Position numbers and translations under genes: made by a program. This document shows, in pieces, positions 20,332 through 28,060 of a DNA stretch of 64,000 bases. Positions within the stretch are counted from its first letter, which is position 1, and every line of letters starts with the position of its first letter. The stretch spans positions 496,001-560,000 of the forward strand of contig NZ_CP070968.1 of assembly GCF_017086445.1 (NCBI RefSeq), read 5' to 3'. The notes under the pieces were generated by a model. It was not told the DNA's origin. It made no database searches and was given only the letters and a program-made list of their open reading frames with translations. Source of the stretch: Brevundimonas fontaquae. GTDB lineage: Bacteria; Pseudomonadota; Alphaproteobacteria; Caulobacterales; Caulobacteraceae.

Positions 20332-20733
20332 GTGGCGCAAGTGACGGTCAATGTCTTTTTGCCAGCTTTGGCTTACCTTGTCCTAGGGAGGGCGCAAGCA
20401 TGCCGCGCGTTTGACCCGGTACGCGACCAGGACCCTAAAGGCGCCGTGCAGATGTATGACGAGGCGGAAGGCTACTGGAAAATTGAGGCAAACGACGGCC
20501 GCGCTTGCTGGCTAGGCCTGAGAAGCGACCCCCGTGGCTCCAATCAAAAATTGAATGTGGATCATTGCAAGATTTCGAGTCCCTCTGAGGTGAGGGCCTG
20601 GCGTATCGAATATAACCAAATTCTGCTTTTGACGGAGTCTGGAGCTTTATCCGTAAGGTTTCGAATGATTGAACCAGACAATATTATTAGCGTGGAAGGA
20701 AACTGTCGAGTAAATCGAGTGCCTGTCTCTTGA
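20332..20733 (+). CDS. Secreted Inh/AprI-like protease inhibitor (predicted)
   Basis: A 133-residue protein with a putative signal peptide (hydrophobic FLPALAYLVLG, about residues 8-22) and a single small domain whose pattern fits the Inh/Omp19 metalloprotease-inhibitor fold: GYWKIEANDGRACWLGL, a second Cys in VDHCK, then RAWRIEYNQILLLTESG and a final strand with GNC. GTG 20332 is preceded by GGAG five bases away. In other bacteria Inh genes accompany type I secretion of serralysin-type proteases. It is divergent from the type I operon and 9 bases before the oxygenase. The family call rests on pattern only. It could also be an unrelated small lipocalin-like barrel. Confidence 0.55.
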   Translation: MAQVTVNVFLPALAYLVLGRAQACRAFDPVRDQDPKGAVQMYDEAEGYWKIEANDGRACWLGLRSDPRGSNQKLNVDHCKISSPSEVRAWRIEYNQILLLTESGALSVRFRMIEPDNIISVEGNCRVNRVPVS

Positions 20734-20742
20734 TATCGTGAC

Positions 20743-21873
20743 ATGAATAATAACTCGCTAAATGAGCATCTAGTTGTGGATATGCCTCGGAAGGCTGAAA
20801 ATCAGGTTAATGACGTGTGCCTTCCTGGTGATCCGTTCCCTTCAATTCGGGCAGGGTATAAGACAAACCTCAACTATTCATTGGATGCCGCCGCAGGGCG
20901 CTATCTCGTGGTTGCCAATCTCGTAAATGCTTCCGAAGCTTGCTTTGATGATGCTGTCTCTGCGATAAAGAGCCACCGCGCATTTTTTAACGACACCGAC
21001 ATCTCTTTTTTTGGCTTCTTGGATGCCGAGAGTACATGGCGACAGAAGGCTCAGGATAGCCTGCCGGGAATACGCTGGCTTTTCTTCAGTCGAGATGCCG
21101 ACGTCGCTTTGCATCGAATTCCGCCTTTCTGCTGGATTCTGGTGGATCCAACGCTGCGTGTGCTGACCAGGGCGCCTTTACAGTTCCATCGGAGTTTTCT
21201 TTCAAGTCTGGCTCTCCTGCCTCCGCCCGCCATGCACGGAGGAAGTGTGATTGATCCGCCTGTTCTCATCGTTCCCCGAATATTTGAGCCTGATTTTTGC
21301 GCGGAACTCATTCGTCATTACGATTCGGACGGCGGTCAGCTGTCTGGATTTATGAGAGAAGTCGCCGGCCGAACGGTGGTTCAGCATGACTTGAATTATA
21401 AACGGCGGAGGGATGTCATCGTGGGCGAGGGTCCATTGAGAGATGCGACTCGTGCTAGAATTTCACGCCGGTTGGCTCCCCAGATCAGCCGGGCGTTTCA
21501 GTTCGATGCGACGAGGATCGAGCGCTACCTGATAGCCGCCTATGATGGCGATGAGGGTGGCTGGTTTCGGGCGCATCGCGACAACACCACAAAAGGCACA
21601 GCGCACCGAAAATTCGCCGTGTCGATTAATCTAAACGCAGACTACGACGGCGGCGAACTCCGTTTTCCGGAATATGGAAATCGGACATACAGGCCACCAT
21701 TGGGGGGTGGCTGTGTTTTCTCATGCTCGTTATTGCACGAAGCAATCTCTGTAAGGCGCGGACGCCGATACGCATTCTTGCCTTTTCTGTATGATGAAGC
21801 GTCAGCGGCTATCCGTAAGGAAAATGCTGCCTTCCTGGGCCTGAAGGGCCTGGGAGATATCGAGCATTTCTAG
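20743..21873 (+). CDS. Redoxin-like / 2OG-Fe(II) oxygenase (prolyl-4-hydroxylase type) fusion
   Basis: A 376-residue cytoplasmic protein with two parts. Residues about 25-150 resemble a peroxiredoxin/thioredoxin fold (CLPGDPFPSI, then WILVDPTLRVL) but show no clear CxxC or peroxidatic site. Residues about 170-365 are a P4H-type dioxygenase with iron ligands in HRDN (His about 278, Asp about 280) and LLHEA (His about 332), and a 2OG-binding Arg at about 341-342 in GRRYAF. Such enzymes hydroxylate protein or small-molecule targets. It lies 9 bases after the Inh-like gene and 9 before the coiled-coil gene. The target is unknown; the secreted RTX protein or a glycan are candidates (inference). 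Confidence 0.78.
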   Translation: MNNNSLNEHLVVDMPRKAENQVNDVCLPGDPFPSIRAGYKTNLNYSLDAAAGRYLVVANLVNASEACFDDAVSAIKSHRAFFNDTDISFFGFLDAESTWRQKAQDSLPGIRWLFFSRDADVALHRIPPFCWILVDPTLRVLTRAPLQFHRSFLSSLALLPPPAMHGGSVIDPPVLIVPRIFEPDFCAELIRHYDSDGGQLSGFMREVAGRTVVQHDLNYKRRRDVIVGEGPLRDATRARISRRLAPQISRAFQFDATRIERYLIAAYDGDEGGWFRAHRDNTTKGTAHRKFAVSINLNADYDGGELRFPEYGNRTYRPPLGGGCVFSCSLLHEAISVRRGRRYAFLPFLYDEASAAIRKENAAFLGLKGLGDIEHF

Positions 21874-21882
21874 GCAAAATCT

Positions 21883-22257
21883 GTGACGAACGACCTTATC
21901 AAGAAGCTGGCGCGATCGACAAGATTGTGGCGTGTCCGACTCGGCTTGGCGCCCGAGCCTCAACCGGGGGCGGCGCGAATGAAGAGATCGATAGCTCGGC
22001 GGGCGTTGCCAGGCGGACGGGTTGCAGCCCTTGAAGCCGATTTCGATCAGATGATGAGCGGTTGGAACCAACACATTCCGCAAATCCTGGCGGAGATCGG
22101 TCAAGCGCGTCGCGCAATGGCGGAAGGCGACCAGACTCGTGAGCAAATTGGCGAACTTGAGGCCGCGCTACAGGCTCTGACTGCCGAGGTGAAACACTTG
22201 GAAGGACAGTTGAACATGTTAACCCGAACGCGAAATGACAAGGGTGAGCAGATTTGA
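21883..22257 (+). CDS. Small coiled-coil protein of unknown function
   Basis: A 124-residue protein from GTG 21883. The first 45 residues are basic (RSTRLWRVRLGLAPEPQPG). The rest is predicted helical with heptad-like spacing (ELEAALQALTAEVKHLEGQLNML). No signal or membrane segment is seen. I do not recognise the family. Its TGA overlaps the TTG start of the following glycosyltransferase (TTGA), so the two are coupled. It may act as a scaffold or chain-length partner for that enzyme (inference). Confidence 0.65.
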   Translation: MTNDLIKKLARSTRLWRVRLGLAPEPQPGAARMKRSIARRALPGGRVAALEADFDQMMSGWNQHIPQILAEIGQARRAMAEGDQTREQIGELEAALQALTAEVKHLEGQLNMLTRTRNDKGEQI

Positions 22258-23438
22258 CTGCTAATAACGCGAGTATTGTAGTTGTTTGTCCTACTTTGCT
22301 GAACCACGACGCCGTCGGGGCGGCCACAGCTGCGCTTTACCGTGATTTGTCGCTTTGTCCGAACTGGACCGTGACATTACTCAGCCGAAGAACCGAGCGA
22401 TCTGATACGCCCGTAACGATCGTTCATTCGCTCGGCGATCTTCTGATGAACCGAAAATTTCTGGAAGCCGATCTGATCATATATATATTTGCAATATACA
22501 ATGAACTATTTGACGCGATGCTTATCGGAAATGGTCGAGCTCGACAGGTGGTAAGGTTTCATAATGTAACTCCAGTAGAGTTTGTTGATGCTAGTCAATC
22601 GGACATCATTGTAAAATCGCTGGATCAGTTGCGAAATTTTGATGTTGCTGACGAAATCTGGGCGGATAGTCAAGAAAATGTGGATGAGCTTCTGCGCCGG
22701 CGGATCGCGAATGGCAGGGCCGTACGTATGCCGATATCGGTCGAGCCTCTCATTGAGGCAAGTGTATTGGATAAGCCTGCAGCAGACAATGTAAATATAT
22801 TGTACGTGGGAAGATTTGTGCCTTCAAAAGGCATAATTGATCTTATAAATGCTATCTCAACGGCAAGGTATTATATACCAGGCGTAAAATTACGAATGCT
22901 TGGAAACCTCTCTAGTGCGCCAAAGGAATATTTAGAAAAGATAATATCGACCATAAAAGAGCATAATCTGGAATCGGTAATTGATGTCAACGGTCCCGTT
23001 TCGGCAGACGAGCTTGCAAGGGCCTACAAATGCTCACATGTGTTTATGACAGCGTCTCATCATGAGGGCTTTTGTGTCCCTGTTATCGAGGCCTTGGCGG
23101 CAGGTTGTGTTCCCGTCACTTATAGCAACAGCAATCTTCGCCACATTTCAGGCGGATTGGGACGCCTTTCAGCGGAGGATAATCCGGATAGCCTCGCGGC
23201 GGCCTTGGTGGATGTGGTGCGAGCAATTACTGCGCCGTCTTCGATCGTCCTTCCTCTGGACCGTGGAGACACGCCAGTGGCGGAGTTCGACAATCTTTCG
23301 TCGAGGCACCTTCGGACCTTCGCGCCAGATATTTGTGCTGAGCGTGTGACTCGACGTGTTGTCGATCTCCTATCTATGTCGCAGCGTGACGCCTCATCCA
23401 AGTCAAGGATTACGTCCGTGCTGGACGAGAAGGCGTGA
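22254..23438 (+). CDS. GT4-family glycosyltransferase
   Basis: A 394-residue GT-B glycosyltransferase. The N-terminal half is acceptor-type (SIVVVCPTLLNHDAVGAA). The C-terminal half binds the nucleotide sugar: ILYVGRFVPSKGIIDLINAI at about residues 180-200 and the ASHHEGFCVPVIEALAAGCVPV loop at about 265-285 with both conserved Glu residues. The start is TTG 22254, overlapping the upstream stop. Third positions are markedly more AT-rich than in the core genes, suggesting transfer. Donor and acceptor are unknown. It is followed by a 1.2-kb decayed stretch. Confidence 0.85.
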   Translation: MTANNASIVVVCPTLLNHDAVGAATAALYRDLSLCPNWTVTLLSRRTERSDTPVTIVHSLGDLLMNRKFLEADLIIYIFAIYNELFDAMLIGNGRARQVVRFHNVTPVEFVDASQSDIIVKSLDQLRNFDVADEIWADSQENVDELLRRRIANGRAVRMPISVEPLIEASVLDKPAADNVNILYVGRFVPSKGIIDLINAISTARYYIPGVKLRMLGNLSSAPKEYLEKIISTIKEHNLESVIDVNGPVSADELARAYKCSHVFMTASHHEGFCVPVIEALAAGCVPVTYSNSNLRHISGGLGRLSAEDNPDSLAAALVDVVRAITAPSSIVLPLDRGDTPVAEFDNLSSRHLRTFAPDICAERVTRRVVDLLSMSQRDASSKSRITSVLDEKA

Positions 23439-24058
23439 CATAGCGAGGTTGAGTTTTGCCTTGCTGGGTTGCGTGTCTCGTCTAGGGTTCGGCCCATCTA
23501 AAGAGCTGTGTCGCGAGGACATCTCAAGTTGCACCGTGGCAACCAAGCAGGCAGAATACCGTGGGCTGCCAGCGTCGATCCTGACATAATCAAGGTCTCC
23601 GATGCGGCGAACTCGGTAACCGACTGCAGCCAACATCGATGGCGCAAGGGACCTAATCTCGCGCAACTGCGTCATCAATTTTGACGCCACAACTACGGCA
23701 CAGTCCAGGCGAGCATTCATGTCGACTTGAATATGACGCACTCATTGCCGCAGCAGACGCTCATACAGCGTTCGACATTGAATGGTCTATATTTGGCAGG
23801 GCCGGTCGCCTTGTTTCTACGGACGGCACGGAAATTCTAATAGTGACGAGGTCGGCGCAGATCGGCTTGATGCTAACGCCAGGCTGACTCAACCACTCTC
23901 GACTGTGGCTAAATATTATGTGCACTTTGCGCAGTGCCTGGCGCTCGATCCTGAATTGATCGTTTGGAAGCGCTGCGGCGGCAGCTACCAGGACTACGCG
24001 CATCATGTCTCGGCGCCGCCCTCAGATGCTGGCGCGCTCAGTCTTGATGGGATCGGCG
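23439..24058. other. Non-coding or decayed stretch after the GT4 gene
   Basis: No convincing gene was found on either strand here. Only short frames of up to about 110 codons occur, none with family features. The base composition resembles degenerate coding DNA, and the stretch leads directly into the RTX relic at 24059. It is best read as the decayed upstream part of that lost gene or of a deleted neighbour. Confidence 0.5.
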
Positions 24059-24395
24059 CGCCACGGCGGAGCGGGCGGCAATGTCTCGGTCCACGACGGC
24101 GTCGATGATGTGATTATTGGCGGCGGGGCGGACGCAATGTTTGGTGGCGTCGGCGCTGACATTTTCCGCTACCTGATGACAGACGATTCCACCTAGATAG
24201 CGGTTGAACGTGTTATTCGGCGTTGGCATTACGACGGACTTGGTGGATATTTCACTCGTCTGCCAAGGACCTCCGCCGAGCTTGGTCTTGCTTACAACGA
24301 CGGTGGAAGCCTTATTTTGTCGATACGGATGGCGGCAGCACGTCGATATGGTGATCCATATTGCTAATGCAACAGTATCTCCGTCCGACATACGA
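24059..24395 (+). pseudogene. Relic of an RTX protein C-terminus
   Basis: Fragments in shifting frames line up in order with the end of the intact RTX protein at 28061-32425. DDVIIGGGADAMFGG and ADIFRYLMTDDST correspond to DDIVIGGGGADSLEGG and RDIFRYRAASEST. Then AYNDGGSL matches AYDGGGSF, FVDTDGGS matches YVDIGGDG, and DMVIHIANATVSPSDI matches DMLIQLKNVNLTAADI. A TAG at 24194-24196 and at least two frameshifts break it. Nothing upstream is clearly RTX. This is a dead paralogue fragment, not an expressed gene. Confidence 0.75.
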
Positions 24396-24625
24396 TCGGC
24401 TCAAAATCCGACGAATTCCGGTGTATCCGCCTGTGGCAAGGTATATTTGGAGGGACGGAACGACAGCGATGACGTTGTCCGCAGATGATGACAGCCTAAT
24501 AATTGAAATGTAAGTCCGACTTGAGGTCGCTGATACGACGTTACGCGTATATGATGACCGACCTACGCTGACGCATAACTTTAATGATCTTCGTAGAGAG
24601 CAATGATAATGTTTACTCTGGTGCC

Positions 24626-25996
24626 ATGACAACTTACTTCGATATCACAACCACCATGTCTTGGGGCGGCCCCCAGGTTGGCATCACTCGCGTCGAGAGG
24701 GAGATCGCCAAGCGCGCGATAAATTATTCTAAGAACAAGATCGCTCATTGCTTTTATCACAAAAGCACACGTTTGTATTATGTCCTGAACTCTGAGTTCG
24801 CGCATTCCGTGCTTAACCACGACTGGTGGATAGAGTTGAGCGTTGCCCAGAATCTTCCAGTTGCAGGGCTTCGAAGAGAAAGAGACCTTTTTCCACTCTC
24901 ATTAGATCAGCGCACGAAAAACAAAGGCAGGTTAATAAAGTTACTAAATAATCTGACGGAAAATATGTCGTTAGACGAAGTGTTGATTTATAGAAATAAC
25001 AGTCCCTTAGTTCCGGTGAACACGCCATCTGGCACTGTGTTTTTAACGGTCGACAAAATTATAGATGGAGTCTTGCCTCTAAATGGTGACGCGTGGATTG
25101 TAAACGGCGGCTTGGACTGGGAGCATAAAGATATTCGAGATATTCGACGTCTTAAAGCAAAATATCGCTTTAATTATGTTGCCATACTATACGACATAAT
25201 ACCGCTTCTCTTTCCGCACTACGTTGTTCCGTTTTATGTTGATTTGTTAAAGAGGTACTTCGGGGAGTTGTTTTGGACGGCGGATTTCGGATTGTGTATA
25301 TCATCAACTACGCGCTGTGATGTAAAAGCGCATCTATCCGATTGGCGTATGCCTGACCTGCCACTGTCGGACTGGCAGCTGGGATCGGATCTGCCTTCAA
25401 GTCTAGAGTCAACACGCTTGCCCAAATCGCTACGCGGGAGGCCGTTCCTCCTTTATGTTTCGACTATAGAGCCGCGAAAAAGTCATCGCACCATCGTCGA
25501 AGCCTTTGAGAGGGCTGTTATGGATGGAAAATTATCGGCGGAAGCTGTTTGTGTATTTGTTGGGCGTGTGGGTTGGAATTCCGAGAATTTACTCCAAGAA
25601 ATCCAAAATAATCCCAATTTGCAAGATAGGATTATATTGATGTCTGGGGTGTCGGATGAAATGCTGCTGGAGCTATACGATAACGCGAGATTCGTCGTGT
25701 TTCCATCTCGCTATGAGGGTTACGGATTGTCGCTCGTGGAGGCCATGGCTTTGGGTAAGGCCTGTATTTGTGGCGATGCCGGCTCGCTGAGGGAGGTGGG
25801 CGGCGACGCGCCTCTATACATCGATCCCATCGACATCCCTGCGTGGTCGAAGGCGATCTCCATGGCTTTTTCAGACGACGAAATGGTGGCATCGCTATCG
25901 CTGGCGTCCAAGACTCTCTACGAGCCAGTGACTTGGGATCAGTCTGCTGTTCAATTTTTTGACCGCCTTGACCGACATATTGAGACCTCAGAGTGA
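24626..25996 (+). CDS. GT4-family glycosyltransferase
   Basis: A 456-residue glycosyltransferase. The head MTTYFDITTTMSWGG and GITRVEREIAKRA is typical of a bacterial surface-polysaccharide GT4 subgroup. It then has AILYDIIPLLFP, the donor-half signature YVSTIEPRKSH, FVGRVGW, and FPSRYEGYGLSLVEAMALG with the conserved Glu pair. ATG 24626 is preferred to ATG 24584 because similarity begins there. It is a paralogue of the gene at 37424-39322. It overlaps the next gene by GTGA. AT-rich codon use suggests a transferred block. Specificity is unknown. Confidence 0.86.
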   Translation: MTTYFDITTTMSWGGPQVGITRVEREIAKRAINYSKNKIAHCFYHKSTRLYYVLNSEFAHSVLNHDWWIELSVAQNLPVAGLRRERDLFPLSLDQRTKNKGRLIKLLNNLTENMSLDEVLIYRNNSPLVPVNTPSGTVFLTVDKIIDGVLPLNGDAWIVNGGLDWEHKDIRDIRRLKAKYRFNYVAILYDIIPLLFPHYVVPFYVDLLKRYFGELFWTADFGLCISSTTRCDVKAHLSDWRMPDLPLSDWQLGSDLPSSLESTRLPKSLRGRPFLLYVSTIEPRKSHRTIVEAFERAVMDGKLSAEAVCVFVGRVGWNSENLLQEIQNNPNLQDRIILMSGVSDEMLLELYDNARFVVFPSRYEGYGLSLVEAMALGKACICGDAGSLREVGGDAPLYIDPIDIPAWSKAISMAFSDDEMVASLSLASKTLYEPVTWDQSAVQFFDRLDRHIETSE

Positions 25997-27216
25997 AGAT
26001 TTTAGCATTTGGGACCTATCCCACACGTAGGCCCGTACACGGCGGACAACGTCGATCTGCACAGATCGGCGCATACTATACTGCTAAAGGTGCTGAGTAT
26101 GAATACGCCTGCGTGTATCAACCGCGCACCTATTCGGCAGATGTTGTCGGTCCCAATGATTATCCGTTTGGGGCAATGGAAGGCCTATTCGCAAAGGTGC
26201 CTTTTATCGACGATCTTGCGAGCGGGGAGTTCGCCGCTAACCGACCTGAGGTCTATGAACATTTTGCCAGGCTTGTGGATACTTTCCGGCCTAATGTTGT
26301 CCAGCTTGAGCAGCCCTTCTTATGGCCTCTTGTTAGACGTCTTCTAAAGGAGCGTAAGCTGGACGACGTAAAGATTGTTTATTCTTCTCACAACCTAGAG
26401 GCCCCACTTAAGTTTGATCTTCTGGAGTCGGCGGGTGTGTCGCGAGACCTCAACGTACAGGTAGAGTGTCAGATATTCGACCTGGAGAATGAGCTCGCTG
26501 ATCGTGCAGATCTAATCATATCGGTATCAAAATCAGAATCTGATATCTATCGTGGAATGAATGGTCGTCAGAGCCCGATTGTTATCAGGAACGGTGCTGA
26601 TCGTATTGGCCACGTGTCTAAGCCGATACATGCTGAAGAGCTGCTGCGAGAAGAGTATATGGTCTTCGTTGGTAGCGCCTATCCGCCGAACGTCGATGGG
26701 TTCTGCAAATACGTCCTTAAATATGGTCTTTACGGTTTCCCTCCTGAAAAGCGATTTGCTATCTGTGGTGGCGTCAGTGAGGGCATCTACCAATCGGGTC
26801 TATACGCGCCTCATCAAGGTTCCTATCAGGATAGGGTGCAGTTCTTTAGCCAGCCCTCCGACAGTGAACTCTCATGGATCAGATTGCATGCCAAAGGTTT
26901 TCTGCTTCCCATAGAGAGTGGTGGAGGAAGCAATTTGAAAACCGCCGAGGCGCTAAGCAGCGGGAAGTGGGTCGTGACGACCGGAAAAGCGCTAAGATCA
27001 TTCGAAGATTTTGGCAGCGAGGCCGGCGTGATCGTCGCGGATACACCGCGCTTGTTTCGCGATGCGATGCTAGAGGTCACATATGGAGCACCGTTGGTGC
27101 TAGATCATAGTCAGGTCGCTATGAGGGAAGGGCTGTTTTGGGACAAACTGATGTCCGAGAGTGGTTTGCTGGAGCGCTTGTCAAGCGTTGTTGAGACGGA
27201 AATGACGGTCCGCTGA
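25993..27216 (+). CDS. GT4-family glycosyltransferase
   Basis: A 407-residue GT-B enzyme starting MKILAFGTYPTRRPVHGGQRRSAQIG, with a glycine-rich N-terminal loop. Its middle includes VQLEQPFLWP and IVYSSHNLEAP, and the donor half has MVFVGSAYPPNVDGF and LPIESGGGSNLKTAEALSSGKWVV, which replaces the usual E-x7-E loop (ESGGGSNLKTAEAL). The GTG start overlaps the upstream TGA, and its own TGA overlaps the next ATG (TGATG), so four genes from 24626 to 27968 are translated as a chain. The donor sugar is not predictable. Confidence 0.83.
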   Translation: MKILAFGTYPTRRPVHGGQRRSAQIGAYYTAKGAEYEYACVYQPRTYSADVVGPNDYPFGAMEGLFAKVPFIDDLASGEFAANRPEVYEHFARLVDTFRPNVVQLEQPFLWPLVRRLLKERKLDDVKIVYSSHNLEAPLKFDLLESAGVSRDLNVQVECQIFDLENELADRADLIISVSKSESDIYRGMNGRQSPIVIRNGADRIGHVSKPIHAEELLREEYMVFVGSAYPPNVDGFCKYVLKYGLYGFPPEKRFAICGGVSEGIYQSGLYAPHQGSYQDRVQFFSQPSDSELSWIRLHAKGFLLPIESGGGSNLKTAEALSSGKWVVTTGKALRSFEDFGSEAGVIVADTPRLFRDAMLEVTYGAPLVLDHSQVAMREGLFWDKLMSESGLLERLSSVVETEMTVR

Positions 27217-27968
27217 TGGATATTGTTCGGTTTCTTCGCCGTAAGCTTGCTCGTCCCTTCGTTCGAGACGGCAAGAAATATCAAGCCCGCCGTGATTGGG
27301 AGGGCGCCTTGGAGTGCTATAACAAGGCCGCACGTATTTTGGGTCATAGTCCCGGCCTCTCTTTCAGCATTGGCAATATTCTGGTTGAACTTGGTATGTT
27401 TGACGCGGCTCAGGAGAGTTACGCTAAGGCGAGCCAAGATCCACAGTTTTTAACTCGAATCATGGTTGCTCAAGCGGGGATGGAAGAGCGTCGCGGTCAA
27501 TGGAGCGCAGCCATAGACGCTTGGGAACGAGTTCTCCAGGACATGGCCAGCATGGAGCAGTCTGGCCGAAAGCAGGAATGGGCGATGACGCCAGCGAAAG
27601 TGTTATTGCACCTTGCCAAATGCCGCCAAGCCAATGGTGCCGATCTTGAAAGCGAACGCGATTTCAATCTCGCGCTTGTGTTAGACCCTTCATCGCGCCT
27701 CGACCATGAAGCCGTCCTGATGCGCTCCCGGCTTCTCGCCAAGACCTCAAAACAAGCATCCTATAGCCTGCTGGAAAGAGGCCGCCGGAAATTTCCTGCC
27801 GATCAAGGGATCGCGCTGGCCTTAATCCAGTGTGCTCTGGATGTCGGACGAAGAGAGGATGCTTCGCGCCTTGGCCGCGAATGGCTTGCCAGCGCTCCGG
27901 GTGACGCCTTGGCGCTGCGCCTACTTGAAGTGAATGGGCTTGCGCCAAGCCCTGCGCCGGAAAGTTAG
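27216..27968 (+). CDS. Tetratricopeptide-repeat protein
   Basis: A 250-residue cytoplasmic protein made of TPR-like helix pairs: YQARRDWEGALECYNKAARI, LVELGMFDAAQESYAKAS, ERRGQWSAAIDAWERVLQ, and degenerate units to the end. There is no signal peptide. It is coupled to the preceding glycosyltransferase by TGATG and ends 92 bases before the RTX gene. TPR proteins often accompany polysaccharide or protein-glycosylation enzymes as scaffolds. The exact role is unknown. Confidence 0.75.
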   Translation: MDIVRFLRRKLARPFVRDGKKYQARRDWEGALECYNKAARILGHSPGLSFSIGNILVELGMFDAAQESYAKASQDPQFLTRIMVAQAGMEERRGQWSAAIDAWERVLQDMASMEQSGRKQEWAMTPAKVLLHLAKCRQANGADLESERDFNLALVLDPSSRLDHEAVLMRSRLLAKTSKQASYSLLERGRRKFPADQGIALALIQCALDVGRREDASRLGREWLASAPGDALALRLLEVNGLAPSPAPES

Positions 27969-28060
27969 TGAGATAATCAAAAACCATTTTTCGTAACATC
28001 TTGGTCACTAAAGAGGCTGTCTAACGGACCTTAAACGGCGATGGTCACTGGAGAGTCCGA

